Source of the DNA: Ectothiorhodospiraceae bacterium
GTDB lineage: Bacteria > Pseudomonadota > Gammaproteobacteria > HK1
Reading direction: 5' to 3'
NCBI GenBank assembly: GCA_024234875.1
Contig: JACKNM010000003.1
Coordinates: 798,001 to 862,000, forward strand
Length of the DNA stretch: 64,000 nt
In this document: positions 1 through 13,829 of the stretch, piece by piece
Position numbering within the stretch: the stretch's first letter is position 1
Layout: the number at the start of each line of letters is the position of its first letter
The notes under the pieces: generated by a model
The model's input: only the letters and a program-made list of their open reading frames with translations
What the model was told of the DNA's origin: nothing
The model's database searches: none
Program-made: the position numbers and the translations under genes

Positions 1-232
1 CGTAGGTCGCGATCACCGCGCCCTCCGAGACGGTGTCACCGACCGCGACGTTCACCGACGCGATGGTGCCGGCCCCCGGCGCCGGGACGTCCATCGTCGC
101 CTTGTCGCTCTCCAGGGTGACCAGCGCCTGCTCGGCCTCGACCCGGTCGCCCGGGGCCACCAGCACCTCGATCACCGGCACGTCGTGGAAGTCGCCGATG
201 TCGGGCACGCGGATCTCGATCGTCGTCGCCAT
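1..232 (-). CDS. lpdA: Lipoyl-domain protein, N-terminal part; probably dihydrolipoamide dehydrogenase (E3)
   Basis: Only the first 77 codons are in the window; the gene runs off the left edge. They form one complete biotinyl/lipoyl domain, with the lipoylation motif ESDKATMDVP and Lys44 as the attachment site. The ATG at 230-232 follows a weak GAGAG ribosome site. The gene lies 69 bases downstream of aceF on the same strand, the third place in the aceE-aceF-lpd order. Many proteobacterial pyruvate dehydrogenase E3 subunits carry such an N-terminal lipoyl domain, so E3 is the best inference. The flavin and disulfide motifs that would prove it are outside the window. A second E2-type protein is the main alternative. 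Confidence 0.8.
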   Translation of the reverse strand, partial: MATTIEIRVPDIGDFHDVPVIEVLVAPGDRVEAEQALVTLESDKATMDVPAPGAGTIASVNVAVGDTVSEGAVIATY

Positions 233-301
233 GTCGTTCTCTCGTCGGCCGGGCGCGGGCGCCGGCGTCACCCTAGACGCCGGCGTCGGCCGCGATGCGA
301 T

Positions 302-2023
302 TTACAGGAGCAGCCGCCGCACGTCGCCGAGCAGCCGCGCGAGGTGGGCGACGAAGCGCGCCGCCTCCGCGCCGTCGATCACGCGGTGGTCGTAGGACAG
401 GTCCAGCGGCTGCATCAGCCGCGGCACGAAGGCCTTGCCGTCCCACACCGGCGCCATGCGGGCGCGAGTGAGACCGAGGATTGCGACCTCGGGCGCGTTC
501 ACGATCGGGGTGAAGCCCACCCCGCCGATTCCGCCCAGGCTCGAGATGCTCATGCACCCCCCCTGGAGCTCGGCCGGCTTGAGCTTGCCCTCGCGCGCGC
601 GAAGGCTCACCTCGCCGAGCTCGCGCGCGAGGTCGTAGATGCCCTTGGTGTCGACGTCGCGAATCACCGGCACCACCAGCCCCTGCGGCGTGTCGACGGC
701 GACCCCGAGGTGGAAGTACTTCTTCAGCACCAGCGCCTCGCCGTCGGCGGTCAGCGAGGCGTTGAAGGTCGGGAACTCGCGCAGGCAGGCCACCAGCGCC
801 TTCATCACGAACGCGAGCGGCGTGAGGCGAACCCCGCGCTTCTCCGCCTCGTCCTTCAGCGCGCGGCGAAACGCCTCCATCTCGGTCACGTCCGCCTCGT
901 CATGATGGGTGACGTGCGGGACGTTCAGCCATGCGCGCTGCAGGTGCGGTCCGGAGATGCGCTTGATGCGGCCGAGTGGCTGGGTCTCGATGTCGCCGAA
1001 CTTGCCGAAATCGACGGCCGGGATCGGCGGGATGCCGGTCCCGGTGGCCGCCGGCGCGGCGGGCGTGGACGCGCCGGTGAGCCGCGCCTTCACGTGGCGC
1101 TGGACGTCCTCGGTCAGGATCCGACCCTTGCGCCCGGTGCCGGTGACCTCGGTGAGCTCGACGCCCAGCTCGCGCGCGAAGCGGCGGATCGCCGGCGAGG
1201 CGTGGGCGCTCGGCGCCTTCGGGCCGGGTAGCTCCCCCAGGCCCGCGGTGGGCGACGGGCGCCCCGGGCCGCGGGGCTCCATCGAGCCGCTCGGTGGGGT
1301 CGCCTCCGCGTCGCGCGCCGAGGACCTGGCGGCGGTCGGGGGGGGCTCCGGGGCTGCAGCCTTCGCGGGCGTGCGAGCCGGTTCCGCCGGTGCGGGCGCT
1401 GGTGCCGCGCTCTCGGTCGCGATGGTCGCGATCGGCGAGCCCTCGGACACGGTATCGCCGACCGCGACGCGGATTGCGCCGACGACGCCGGCGACCGGCG
1501 ACGGCACGTCCATCGTCGCCTTGTCGCTCTCGAGGGTCACCAGCGGCTGCTCGGCGGCGACGGTATCGCCCACCGCCACCAGAATCTCGATCACCGGAAC
1601 GTCGGAGAAGTCCCCGATGTCCGGCACCGTCACCTCGATCTCCGCCTTCGACTCGGGCGCCGGGGCCTTCGCGGTGGCCGGCCGCTCGGCCGGGGATTCC
1701 TCGGCAACCGCCCGCGCGGACTCGGCGGCGTTCCCGTTCGCCGGCGCTGCCGCCTTCGGCGAGGTCGCAGCCGTGCCGTCGGCGCCGTCATCGAGCAGGG
1801 CGATCACCGTTCCCTCGGACACCTTGTCGCCGACCGCGACCCGGATCTCACCGACCACGCCGTCCGCCGGCGACGGGACGTCCATCGTCGCCTTGTCGCT
1901 CTCCAGCGTGATCAGTGGGTCCTCGGCCCGGACGCGATCGCCGGGCTTGACCAGGATCTCGATCACCGGGACGTCGTCGAAGTCCCCGATGTCCGGGACC
2001 CTCACCTCAGTCATGCTCGCCAC
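302..2023 (-). CDS. aceF: Pyruvate dehydrogenase E2, dihydrolipoyl acetyltransferase
   Basis: 573 residues. It transfers acetyl groups from the E1-generated hydroxyethyl intermediate through lipoyl arms to CoA and forms the core of the cytoplasmic pyruvate dehydrogenase complex. Two lipoyl domains are visible (about 4-78 and 128-202), with lipoyl lysines Lys44 and Lys168 in ESDKATMDVP. Ala/Pro-rich linkers follow, then a peripheral-subunit-binding domain near 280-315 (SPAIRRFARELGVEL) and the catalytic domain. The active-site motif DHRVIDG near the C terminus contains His546 and Asp550. E. coli has three lipoyl domains, so two is shorter but common. The start at 2023 gives MASMTEVRVPDIG; the ATG three codons later (2014) is also possible. 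It lies 49 bases after aceE and is probably co-transcribed with it. Confidence 0.97.
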   Translation of the reverse strand: MASMTEVRVPDIGDFDDVPVIEILVKPGDRVRAEDPLITLESDKATMDVPSPADGVVGEIRVAVGDKVSEGTVIALLDDGADGTAATSPKAAAPANGNAAESARAVAEESPAERPATAKAPAPESKAEIEVTVPDIGDFSDVPVIEILVAVGDTVAAEQPLVTLESDKATMDVPSPVAGVVGAIRVAVGDTVSEGSPIATIATESAAPAPAPAEPARTPAKAAAPEPPPTAARSSARDAEATPPSGSMEPRGPGRPSPTAGLGELPGPKAPSAHASPAIRRFARELGVELTEVTGTGRKGRILTEDVQRHVKARLTGASTPAAPAATGTGIPPIPAVDFGKFGDIETQPLGRIKRISGPHLQRAWLNVPHVTHHDEADVTEMEAFRRALKDEAEKRGVRLTPLAFVMKALVACLREFPTFNASLTADGEALVLKKYFHLGVAVDTPQGLVVPVIRDVDTKGIYDLARELGEVSLRAREGKLKPAELQGGCMSISSLGGIGGVGFTPIVNAPEVAILGLTRARMAPVWDGKAFVPRLMQPLDLSYDHRVIDGAEAARFVAHLARLLGDVRRLLL

Positions 2024-2072
2024 GCGTGCTCCTCCGCTTGCGCCTTCTACCGGTGCGCTCGCTCGTCTCGGT

Positions 2073-4754
<2,682 letters not shown>

Positions 4755-4797
4755 GGGTCGCCCTCGAAGCCACTTCGCCTTGGTCGCGTGGGCCAAG

Positions 4798-4803
4798 AGT
4801 ATA
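4798..4803 (-). promoter_or_regulatory. Possible -10 element for aceE
   Basis: The minus strand reads TATACT here, five of six matches to TATAAT, inside a local AT-rich patch in otherwise GC-rich DNA. No good -35 hexamer lies 16-18 bases upstream. A transcript from here would have a leader of roughly 35-40 bases before the aceE ATG at 4754. Confidence 0.4.
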
Positions 4804-4904
4804 AGTTAAATCAACGTTTCCGGACCGAGACCGGCCGACGCGGTGGGGGGCGGCGCGGGTCGCCACCTTGGAGCCGGTCCGCGCGTCTGATAACGTCGCA
4901 CGCC

Positions 4905-5939
4905 GTGGACCGCCTCACGCTCATCCGCCCCGACGACTGGCACGCGCACTTCCGTGACGGCCCCGTCATGGGCGCGGTGGTGCCGGCCACCGCGCGCACC
5001 TTCGCGCGCGCGATCGCGATGCCCAACCTCGTGCCGCCGGTGCGCACCACCGCCGACGCGCTCGCGTACCGCGATCGCATCCTGGCGGCGGTGCCCGCGG
5101 CGACCCGATTCACGCCGCTGATGACGCTCTATCTCCACGACGACATGGCGCCGGAGGAGATCCGGGTCGCCCGCGCGAGCGGGGCGGTCGTCGCGCTCAA
5201 GCTCTACCCCGCCGGCGCCACCACCAACTCGGCATCCGGGGTCACCGCCATCGAGCGCGTCCATCGGGTGCTGGAGGCGATGGAGCGTGAGGGGTTGCCG
5301 CTGCTGGTCCACGGCGAGGTGGTGGATCGCGAGGTGGACGTCTTCGATCGTGAGGCGGTGTTCCTCGAGCGCGTGCTGGCGCCGCTCGTCGCTCGCTTCG
5401 AGGGGCTGCGGGTGGTCCTCGAGCACGTGACCACCGCCGACGGGGTGGACTTCGTCCGCGAGGGGCCGGACCGCGTCGGAGCCACCATCACCGCGCACCA
5501 CCTCCTCATCAATCGCAACGCGATCTTCGAGGGCGGCTTGAGACCGCATCACTACTGTCTGCCCGTCGCCAAGCGTGAGCGGCATCGCCAGGCGCTGGTC
5601 GCGGCCGCGACCTCGGGGCACTCGCGGTTCTTCCTGGGCACGGATTCCGCTCCCCACGCCCGCTCGGCCAAGGAGGCGGCCTGCGGCTGCGCCGGCGTCT
5701 ACACCGCGCACGCGGCGATCGAGCTCTACGCCGAGGCGTTCGACGCCGCCGGCGCGCTGGACCGGCTGGAGGCGTTCGCGAGTCGCAATGGCCCGGCGTT
5801 CTACCGGCTGCCCTTGAACGCGGACACGATCACCCTCGAGCGCGCCGACTGGGCGGTTCCCGAGTCGCTGGAGTACCCGGACGATCGCCTGGTTCCGTTT
5901 CGCGCCGGGGCCGCCGTGCGGTGGCGAGTGATGGGGTGA
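4905..5939 (+). CDS. pyrC: Dihydroorotase, PyrC type
   Basis: Catalyses reversible cyclization of carbamoyl aspartate to dihydroorotate, step three of de novo pyrimidine synthesis, in the cytoplasm. 344 residues, against 348 in E. coli PyrC. The metal-binding HAH is at 13-15 (DWHAHFRDG). The lysine expected to be carbamylated is Lys99 in VALKLYPAG. Further metal and substrate motifs are [20 protein letters not shown] and the late aspartate in FLGTDSAPH. The GTG at 4905 puts the HAH at the usual distance from the N terminus. A longer in-frame reading upstream has no homology. It is divergent from aceE and its last bases overlap rnt. Confidence 0.96.
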   Translation: MDRLTLIRPDDWHAHFRDGPVMGAVVPATARTFARAIAMPNLVPPVRTTADALAYRDRILAAVPAATRFTPLMTLYLHDDMAPEEIRVARASGAVVALKLYPAGATTNSASGVTAIERVHRVLEAMEREGLPLLVHGEVVDREVDVFDREAVFLERVLAPLVARFEGLRVVLEHVTTADGVDFVREGPDRVGATITAHHLLINRNAIFEGGLRPHHYCLPVAKRERHRQALVAAATSGHSRFFLGTDSAPHARSAKEAACGCAGVYTAHAAIELYAEAFDAAGALDRLEAFASRNGPAFYRLPLNADTITLERADWAVPESLEYPDDRLVPFRAGAAVRWRVMG

Positions 5940-6595
5940 GCTCACCGCCCGACTCGCGGCCAGGGCCGGTCGCCGGACGGTTCCGTGGTTTCCTGCCGGT
6001 GGTGGTCGACGTCGAGACCGGTGGCTTCGACGCTCGCCGGGACGCCCTGCTCGAGATCGCGATGGTGCTGGTGCGGGTCGGCGACGACGGGCGCTGGTTT
6101 CCGGCCGAGACCCATTCCTGCCACGTCGAGCCGTTCCGGGGTGCGAACCTCGACCCGCGCGCCCTCGAGTTCAACGGCATCGTTCCCGACCATCCGCTGC
6201 GCATGGCGCTCCCGGAGAGCGAGGCGCTGGCGAAGGTGATGAATCCGGTGCGGCGCGAGGTCAAGGACCAGCAGTGCACCCGCGCGGTCCTGGTCGGGCA
6301 CAACCCGGCGTTCGACCTGTCGTTCGTGAACGCCGCGGTCGAGCGGACCCGGTACAAGCGCAATCCGTTCCACCCGTTCGCGACCTTCGACACCGCGACG
6401 CTCGCCGGCCTCGCGTTCGGGCAGACGGTGCTCGCGCGTGCGGTGGAGGCGGCGGGCTTCGAGTGGGACGCTCGCGACGCGCACTCGGCCATCTACGACG
6501 CCGAGCGGACCGCCGACCTGTTCTGCCGCATCGTCAACCTGTGGGACGGCGTGCTCGGACCGGAGCGGGCGCGGGAGACCGACCGACCGCGCTGA
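5921..6595 (+). CDS. rnt: Ribonuclease T
   Basis: DEDDh 3'-to-5' exoribonuclease that trims tRNA and other stable RNA 3' ends. 224 residues, near the 215 of E. coli. Exo I is VVDVETGG with Asp30 and Glu32, Exo II is [10 protein letters not shown], and Exo III is [14 protein letters not shown] with the catalytic His and Asp. ALEFNGI and the [13 protein letters not shown] stretch are typical of RNase T rather than DnaQ. The GTG at 5921 overlaps the end of pyrC by 19 bases. A second GTG at 5936 overlaps the pyrC stop by 4 bases (GTGA) and is equally plausible. RNase T is largely confined to Gammaproteobacteria, which helps place the organism. Confidence 0.95.
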   Translation: MASDGVSSPPDSRPGPVAGRFRGFLPVVVDVETGGFDARRDALLEIAMVLVRVGDDGRWFPAETHSCHVEPFRGANLDPRALEFNGIVPDHPLRMALPESEALAKVMNPVRREVKDQQCTRAVLVGHNPAFDLSFVNAAVERTRYKRNPFHPFATFDTATLAGLAFGQTVLARAVEAAGFEWDARDAHSAIYDAERTADLFCRIVNLWDGVLGPERARETDRPR

Positions 6596-6664
6596 TTCGG
6601 CCGGCCGGTCCTCGGGGCGACCACCGACGGCGACGCGCGACGGCCCGTCGCCGGCCGCGCCAGC

Positions 6665-6670
6665 TATACT
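6665..6670 (+). promoter_or_regulatory. Possible -10 element very close to the lipA start
   Basis: TATACT lies 8 bases before the lipA ATG. A normal start 6-7 bases downstream would give an almost leaderless message, and no Shine-Dalgarno sequence is visible before the ATG. No clear -35 hexamer is present. Confidence 0.3.
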
Positions 6671-6678
6671 CGACGGCC

Positions 6679-7665
6679 ATGAACGACGACAAGCCCAGCA
6701 CCCCGACCACCGCCACGCCGCCCGAGCGCCCGACGCGGGAGATGCGCGGCAAGGACAAGACCTCGCGAATCCCGGTCAAGGTCGTCCCCAGCGAGGGGCC
6801 GCTCGCGCGCAAGCCCGCCTGGATCCGCGTCAAGGCACCGACCGGCCCGGCGGTCGGGCGGCTCAAGGCGCTGCTGCGCGAGCAGAAGCTGCACACCGTG
6901 TGCGAGGAAGCGTCCTGCCCGAACATCGGCGAGTGCTTCGGCCACGGCACCGCGACCTTCATGATCATGGGCGCGCTGTGCACCCGACGCTGCCCGTTCT
7001 GCGACGTCGCCCACGGCCGGCCGCAGCCGCTCGACCTGTCCGAGCCGGGCCATCTGGCGGAGACGGTGGCGCGGATGGGGTTGCGCTACGTGGTCATCAC
7101 CTCGGTCGACCGCGACGACCTGCGCGACGGCGGGGCGGGGCATTTCGCGGCTTGCGTGCGCGCCGTGCGCGAGCAGTCGCCGACCACCCGCATCGAGATC
7201 CTGGTGCCGGACTTCCGGGGCCGCATGGAGCGCGCGCTCGACGCCCTGGGCGAGGCGCCCCCGGACGTCTTCAATCACAACCTCGAGACGGTGCCGCGGC
7301 TCTATCGAAAGGTGCGTCCGGGCTCCGACTATGCCTGGTCGCTCGACCTCATCCGCCAGTTCAAGGCGCGTAACTCGGCGGTGCCCACGAAGTCGGGTCT
7401 GATGCTCGGGGTCGGCGAGGAGCGCGACGAGGTGCTGGAGGTCCTGCGCGATCTGCGCGCCCACGACTGCGACATGGTGACCATCGGCCAGTACCTCCAG
7501 CCGAGTCGTTACCACCTGCGCGTCGAGCGCTTCTGGGAGCCGGCCGAGTTCGACGAGCTCGGCGCCCGCGCCCGCGAGCTCGGCTTCATCAACGTCGCGA
7601 GCGGTCCGCTCGTGCGCTCGTCTTACCACGCCGACCGTCAGGCCGCGGGCGAGGCGGTCGCCTGA
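6679..7665 (+). CDS. lipA: Lipoyl synthase
   Basis: Radical SAM enzyme that inserts two sulfurs into protein-bound octanoyl groups to make lipoyl cofactor. Its targets include the lipoyl domains of AceF and the probable LpdA encoded nearby. 328 residues. The auxiliary-cluster cysteines are 75, 80 and 86 ([12 protein letters not shown]) and the radical SAM cluster is Cys101, 105 and 108 (CTRRCPFC). The C-terminal RSSYHA motif supplies the conserved cluster-ligating serine. The ATG at 6679 gives the usual variable N-terminal leader; in-frame sequence upstream lies inside rnt. No ribosome site is obvious. lipB is not in the window. Confidence 0.97.
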   Translation: MNDDKPSTPTTATPPERPTREMRGKDKTSRIPVKVVPSEGPLARKPAWIRVKAPTGPAVGRLKALLREQKLHTVCEEASCPNIGECFGHGTATFMIMGALCTRRCPFCDVAHGRPQPLDLSEPGHLAETVARMGLRYVVITSVDRDDLRDGGAGHFAACVRAVREQSPTTRIEILVPDFRGRMERALDALGEAPPDVFNHNLETVPRLYRKVRPGSDYAWSLDLIRQFKARNSAVPTKSGLMLGVGEERDEVLEVLRDLRAHDCDMVTIGQYLQPSRYHLRVERFWEPAEFDELGARARELGFINVASGPLVRSSYHADRQAAGEAVA

Positions 7666-7787
7666 CGTCCCAGTCGGGATCGGGGGCGTTGGTGGACGAT
7701 TCGTCGCGGCGCACCGCGGCCTCGGCCACGGCCGAGAACGCCGCCCGGTCCCGGCTCTCGGCCGGGGGCCGCTGAAGGCCGGCGACG

Positions 7788-8546
7788 GTGGAGCTCCACG
7801 TCGTCAAGGTCCTCACTCTGCTCGCCCTGCCTCCGGGCGCCAATCTGCTGCTCGCGCTGCTCGGGGTGGTGGTCGGGCGTTGGTACCGCCGTCTCGGGCA
7901 CATCCTCGTCGCCGCCTCACTGGTGGCGCTCTGGCTCCTCTCCTTGCCGCCGGTCGCCGGCGCGCTGGCTCGGGGTCTGGAGACCGACCGACCGCTCGCG
8001 ACCCTCGCCGACACCGCCGGCGCCCGAGCCATCGTCATCCTCGGCGGCGGTCGGCGCGAGGACGCTCCGGAGTACGGGGCCGACACCGTCTCCGACCGCA
8101 CCCTGGTGCGCCTGCGCTACGGGGCTCATCTCGCTCGCGGGACCGGCCTCCCGGTGCTGGTCTCCGGCGGCAGCGTGTTCGGCAATCGCATCCCCGAGGC
8201 GGAGTTGATGCGCGACGTGCTCGAGAACGAGCTCGGGGTCAAGGTGCGCTGGGCCGAGACCGCGAGTCGCAACACCGCGGAGAACGCGCGCGAGAGCGCC
8301 GCGATACTTCGCGAGACCGGAATCCGGCGGGTCGTGCTGGTGACCCACGCCAGCCACATGCCGCGCTCCGCGGCGGCATTCGAGGCCGCGGGACTGGACG
8401 TGGTGCCCGCGCCGACCTCGGGTGTCGGCCCCCGCACCGAGGGCCTGGGCGGGTTCGACTTCCTGCCGGGCGCCCGCGCGCTGGCGCTGTCGGCGGAGGC
8501 TCTCCACGAGTACCTCGGGATCGTCTGGTACCGGTTGCGATATTGA
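7788..8546 (+). CDS. YdcF/ElyC/SanA-family (DUF218) inner-membrane protein
   Basis: 252 residues with two N-terminal hydrophobic segments (about 7-30 and 37-60), followed by the DUF218 domain. Family marks are AIVILGGGRRED, the middle VLVSGGSVFG with nearby E and N residues, SRNTAENARES, and VVLVTHASHMPRS. The E. coli member with this two-helix plan, ElyC, takes part in envelope and peptidoglycan homeostasis, but the biochemical activity of the family is not settled. The GTG at 7788 follows GAAGG at 9 bases. It stands alone between lipA and the convergent xseA, so context does not refine the role. Confidence 0.85.
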   Translation: MELHVVKVLTLLALPPGANLLLALLGVVVGRWYRRLGHILVAASLVALWLLSLPPVAGALARGLETDRPLATLADTAGARAIVILGGGRREDAPEYGADTVSDRTLVRLRYGAHLARGTGLPVLVSGGSVFGNRIPEAELMRDVLENELGVKVRWAETASRNTAENARESAAILRETGIRRVVLVTHASHMPRSAAAFEAAGLDVVPAPTSGVGPRTEGLGGFDFLPGARALALSAEALHEYLGIVWYRLRY

Positions 8547-8574
8547 GGCTCGGGATAATCCCCGGGTCGTGCGG

Positions 8575-8593
8575 GGCGGGCACTCGACCCGCC
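8575..8593. terminator. Short GC hairpin between convergent genes
   Basis: A perfect 6-bp inverted repeat, GGCGGG/CCCGCC with a 7-base loop, lies between the ydcF-like stop and the xseA stop, where a bidirectional terminator would be expected. There is no T-run on either side, so intrinsic termination is uncertain. Confidence 0.3.
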
Positions 8594-8601
8594 GTCGAGC
8601 A

Positions 8602-10005
8602 TCAGGTCGCGTCGGCGTCGGGCGGCGGGGTGACGGTCGCGTCGAGGCTGCCGTCGGCCAGGCGGGCGCGAAGTCGGGTGCCAGGCGGCGCCTGATCGGG
8701 GTGTCGTACGACGAGGCCGTCGTCGGCGCGCGAGACGATGGCGTAGCCGCGCGCCAGCGTCGCCAGCGGACCCACCGCGGTGAGCGCCCGATCCAGCTCG
8801 CGCAGCGCCGATCGCCTGGCCGTGAGGCTCGCCCACTGGGCTGCGACGAGACGCCGCTCGAGGGTCGCATGCTGCTGGCGAAGCACCTGCACGCGCCGCG
8901 CCGGGTCGTGCCGGGTGAGCAGGCTGCTCGCCCGCGCGAGCGCGCCGCCGCCGCGCTCCAGGCGCCGATCCATGGCCCTCGCCAGCCGCTGTGCGAGACC
9001 GTCGAGGCGCTGGGCGTGGTCGGTCAGGCGGCGGCGCGGGTGCACCAGTCGGCGCCCGAGGTGGGCCACCTCGCTGCGTGCCTCGCGTAGTCGCCGCCGC
9101 ATGGCGAGGTCGAGCGCCCCGCGCATCCGCGCGAAGGCCGACCGCCATTGCGCGCCGTCGGGGGTGACCATCTCCGCCGCGGCCGACGGCGTCGGCGCCC
9201 GCGCGTCGGCCGCGAGGTCCGCGATGGTGAAGTCGGTCTCGTGCCCGATGCCGGTCACGATCGGAATGGACGCGCGGTGGATCGCGCGGGCCACCACCTC
9301 CTCGTTGAAGGCCCACAGGTCCTCGAGCGATCCGCCGCCCCGACACAGCAACAGGACGTCGCATTCGGCACGCCGGCAGGCCAGATCGATCATGCGGGCG
9401 ATGCGGGCGGCCGCGCCCTCGCCCTGGACCGGGACCGGGTAGACCACCACCTCCGCCACCGGCCAGCGCCGCCCGATCACGCTCAGCACATCGCGCAGCG
9501 CCGCCCCGGTGGGCGAGGTGATCACCCCGATCGTCGAGGGCGCCGGCGGCGGGGGTCGCTTGCGCTCCGGGTCGAACAGGCCCTCTGCCGCGAGCCGCTG
9601 GCGCAGCGCCTCGAACGCGCGGCGCAGCGCTCCCGCACCCGCCTCCTCCATGTACTCGACCACCAGCTGGAACTCGCCGCGCTCGGGATAGAGGCCGACG
9701 CGCGCCTGGGCCAACACCTGCACCCCGTCGCGGGGGTCGAAATCGAGGAGCCGGTTCTGCCCGCGGAACATCGCGCAGCGGACCTGGCAGCGCTCGTCCT
9801 TCAGCGAGAAGTAGATGTGTCCCGAGCGCGGGCGGGCGAGGTTCGACAGCTCGCCCTCGATCCAGATGGTCGCGAACGCGTCCTCGATCAGCTCCCGCGC
9901 CTCGAGGTTGAGGCGCGATACGGTGTAGACGTCGCGGAAGGGCGAGGCGAGCGGACTGGGTGAGGACACCGGGCACCGGGGGCGTGGCGGGACGACGAGC
10001 CGCAA
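8602..10005 (-). CDS. xseA: Exodeoxyribonuclease VII large subunit
   Basis: Large subunit of the cytoplasmic single-strand DNA exonuclease VII; it needs the small subunit XseB, not encoded here. 467 residues, close to E. coli XseA. The N-terminal OB domain shows YTVSRLN, WIEGELSN, GHIYFSLKD and VRCAMFRG. The nuclease domain has IGVITSPTGAALRD, VYPVPVQGEGA, CRGGGSLEDLWAFNEE and GIGHETDFTI. A basic helical region and LARGYAIV end the protein. The TTG start at 10005 is preceded by GGAGA at 7 bases. A GTG at 9969 would align better with the shorter E. coli N terminus but has no visible ribosome site. Divergent from guaB. Confidence 0.96.
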   Translation of the reverse strand: MRLVVPPRPRCPVSSPSPLASPFRDVYTVSRLNLEARELIEDAFATIWIEGELSNLARPRSGHIYFSLKDERCQVRCAMFRGQNRLLDFDPRDGVQVLAQARVGLYPERGEFQLVVEYMEEAGAGALRRAFEALRQRLAAEGLFDPERKRPPPPAPSTIGVITSPTGAALRDVLSVIGRRWPVAEVVVYPVPVQGEGAAARIARMIDLACRRAECDVLLLCRGGGSLEDLWAFNEEVVARAIHRASIPIVTGIGHETDFTIADLAADARAPTPSAAAEMVTPDGAQWRSAFARMRGALDLAMRRRLREARSEVAHLGRRLVHPRRRLTDHAQRLDGLAQRLARAMDRRLERGGGALARASSLLTRHDPARRVQVLRQQHATLERRLVAAQWASLTARRSALRELDRALTAVGPLATLARGYAIVSRADDGLVVRHPDQAPPGTRLRARLADGSLDATVTPPPDADAT

Positions 10006-10070
10006 TGTAGCGTCTCCGCGGCCAGAGCCTCAACGGCGGCGGCGGACGCGCGACTGGCCCCACGCCGCCG

Positions 10071-11596
<1,526 letters not shown>

Positions 11597-11608
11597 TTCG
11601 AGCCACCG

Positions 11609-11635
11609 CGCCCCTCGCGCGCAACGCGGGGGGCG
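11609..11635 (+). terminator. Strong hairpin between guaB and guaA
   Basis: CGCCCCTCGCG pairs with CGCGGGGGGCG over 11 bp, including one T.G wobble, around a 5-base loop, 12 bases after the guaB stop. No T-run follows. It could be a partial terminator, an mRNA-stability element or a processing site that lowers guaA relative to guaB. Confidence 0.4.
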
Positions 11636-11689
11636 TCGCCCGCGGTCTCGAGGGACCGCTCAAGCCCCGCCACCCAGCGAGATGAGGCA

Positions 11690-13279
11690 GTGACCGCGCC
11701 GCCCGAAGACAGTCTCCACGCCGAGCGCATCGTCATCCTCGACTTCGGCTCGCAGCTCACCCAGCTCATCGCCCGACGCGTGCGCGAGGCCGACGTCTAC
11801 TCCGAGATCCTGCCCTACGACGTCGACCCCGAGCGGCTGCGGGCGCTCGCCCCGCGCGGCATCATCCTGTCCGGCGGGCCGGAGTCGGTGGTGGAGTCGG
11901 CCCACGTGCGGGCCCCGGACGTGGTGTTCGAGCTCGGCGTCCCGGTGCTCGGAATCTGCTACGGCATGCAGACCATGGCCGCGCAGCTCGGCGGCGAGGT
12001 CGAGACCTCCGGCCACCGCGAGTTCGGTTACGCGCGTGTGCGTGTCGAGGACCCGGCCGGCCTGCTCGACGACATCGACGACCACAGCGCGGCCGACGGC
12101 GCGGCGCTGCTCGACGTGTGGATGAGCCACGGCGATCGCGTCACCGCGTTGCCACCCGGCTTCGTCAGCCTCGCCTCGACCGACGGCGCGCCGATTGCCG
12201 GCATGGCCGCCGCCGAGCGCCGCCTGTGGGGGGTGCAGTTCCATCCCGAGGTCACCCACACCCGCCAGGGGGCGCGGATCCTGCGCCGATTCGTCCGCGA
12301 CATCTGCGGCTGCCAGGGCCTGTGGACCTCCGAGCGCATCATCGACGCCGCGATTGCCCGTGTCCGGGCCCAGGTCGGCGACGCTCCGGTCCTGCTCGGG
12401 CTCTCGGGTGGGGTCGACTCCTCGGTGGTGGCGGCGCTGCTGCACCGGGCGATCGGTGATCGGCTGACCTGCATCTTCGTCGACAACGGGCTGCTCCGCC
12501 TCGACGAGGGCGAGCAGGTGATGGCGACCTTCGCCCGCCACCTCGGGGTGCGGGTGATCATGGTCGACGCGCGCGAGCGCTTCCTGTCCGCGCTCGCCGG
12601 GGTCGAGGATCCGGAGGCCAAGCGCAAGGTCATCGGCCGGCTCTTCATCGAGGTGTTCGACGAGGAGGCGCATCGGCTGGAGGGGATCGAGTGGCTGGCG
12701 CAGGGGACGATCTACCCCGACGTCATCGAGAGCGCCGGGGCACACACCGGCAAGGCCCACGTCATCAAGTCCCACCACAACGTCGGCGGGCTGCCCGAGC
12801 GCATGCGCCTCGGACTGGTCGAGCCGCTGCGCGACCTGTTCAAGGACGAGGTCCGCGCGATCGGGGTCGAGCTCGGGCTGCCGAGCGACCTCGTGTATCG
12901 GCACCCCTTTCCCGGACCCGGCCTCGGCGTGCGGATCCTCGGCGAGGTGCGCGCGGAGTACGCCGAGATCCTGCGCCGCGCGGACGCCATCTTCATCGAG
13001 GAGCTGCGTCGTGCCGACCTCTACGACCGGGTCAGCCAGGCGTTCGCGGTCTACCTGCCGGTGCGCTCGGTCGGCGTGATGGGCGATGCGCGCCGCTACG
13101 AGCACGTGATCGCGCTGCGCGCGGTGGAGACCGTCGACTTCATGACCGCGCACTGGGCCCACCTGCCCTACGAGGTGCTGGACATCGCCTCCCGCCGCAT
13201 CGTGAACGAGGTGCCCGGGGTGTCGCGGGTGGTCTACGACATCTCCGGCAAGCCGCCGGCCACGATCGAGTGGGAGTGA
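11690..13279 (+). CDS. guaA: GMP synthase (glutamine-hydrolysing)
   Basis: Amidates XMP to GMP using glutamine and ATP. 529 residues. The N-terminal class I amidotransferase begins ILDFGSQ, with the nucleophile Cys90 in GICYGMQTM and the triad in QFHPEVTHT. The ATP-pyrophosphatase domain has [10 protein letters not shown]. The dimerization domain includes [47 protein letters not shown] and the C-terminal PPATIEWE. The GTG at 11690 follows GAGG and places ILDFGSQ at the expected distance. Its stop overlaps the tadA start by 4 bases, suggesting translational coupling. Confidence 0.98.
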   Translation: MTAPPEDSLHAERIVILDFGSQLTQLIARRVREADVYSEILPYDVDPERLRALAPRGIILSGGPESVVESAHVRAPDVVFELGVPVLGICYGMQTMAAQLGGEVETSGHREFGYARVRVEDPAGLLDDIDDHSAADGAALLDVWMSHGDRVTALPPGFVSLASTDGAPIAGMAAAERRLWGVQFHPEVTHTRQGARILRRFVRDICGCQGLWTSERIIDAAIARVRAQVGDAPVLLGLSGGVDSSVVAALLHRAIGDRLTCIFVDNGLLRLDEGEQVMATFARHLGVRVIMVDARERFLSALAGVEDPEAKRKVIGRLFIEVFDEEAHRLEGIEWLAQGTIYPDVIESAGAHTGKAHVIKSHHNVGGLPERMRLGLVEPLRDLFKDEVRAIGVELGLPSDLVYRHPFPGPGLGVRILGEVRAEYAEILRRADAIFIEELRRADLYDRVSQAFAVYLPVRSVGVMGDARRYEHVIALRAVETVDFMTAHWAHLPYEVLDIASRRIVNEVPGVSRVVYDISGKPPATIEWE

Positions 13280-13785
13280 CCCCTCTCACCGGCGACCAGC
13301 CGGTGCGCTGGAGCGACGCCGACCGCGCCTGGATGACCCGCGCACTGGCGCTGGCCGACGAGGCCGCCGCGGCCGGGGAGGTGCCGGTGGGCGCGGTGGT
13401 GGTGCTCGAAGGCGAGATCGTGGGCGAGGGGGCGAACGCGCCCATCGGCCGTATCGACCCGACCGCTCATGCCGAGGTGGTGGCGCTGCGTGAGGCGGCC
13501 GCGCGCGTCGGCAACTATCGCCTCACCGGGTGCACGCTCTACGCCACCATGGAGCCGTGCCCGATGTGCGCCGGGGCCATCGTGCACGCACGTGTCGCGC
13601 GAGTGGTGTGGGGCGCGCCCGACGAGCGCTGGGGCGCCGCCGGTAGCGTCTTCGACGTGCTCGGCGAGCCGCGGCTCAATCACCGCCCTCGGGTCGAGGG
13701 CGGGTTGATGGCGGCGGCGTCGGCCGAGCGCCTGCTCGCCTTCTTCCGGGCGCGGCGCGGCAACCGGCCGCCGGTGGACCCATGA
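13276..13785 (+). CDS. tadA: tRNA adenosine(34) deaminase
   Basis: Converts wobble A34 to inosine in tRNA-Arg(ACG), a substrate encoded in this window at 21353. 169 residues. Zinc-dependent deaminase motifs are HAEV (His65, Glu67) and PCPMC (Cys95, Cys98). [40 protein letters not shown] and [10 protein letters not shown] are typical. The GTG at 13276 overlaps the guaA stop as GTGA. An internal ATG at 13333 would also keep the whole deaminase core, but coupling favours the GTG. guaB-guaA-tadA order is common in Gammaproteobacteria. Confidence 0.95.
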   Translation: MTPLTGDQPVRWSDADRAWMTRALALADEAAAAGEVPVGAVVVLEGEIVGEGANAPIGRIDPTAHAEVVALREAAARVGNYRLTGCTLYATMEPCPMCAGAIVHARVARVVWGAPDERWGAAGSVFDVLGEPRLNHRPRVEGGLMAAASAERLLAFFRARRGNRPPVDP

Positions 13786-13829
13786 CCGGCGCCGCGATCC
13801 GGTCGGTCGCAGTGACCCGGGAGACGTAG

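Noticed and set aside
4755..4796. TTG at 4796 as the aceE start
   Set aside because: It would lie upstream of the transcript start predicted from the nearby TATACT, lacks a ribosome site, and adds residues not found in AceE homologues.
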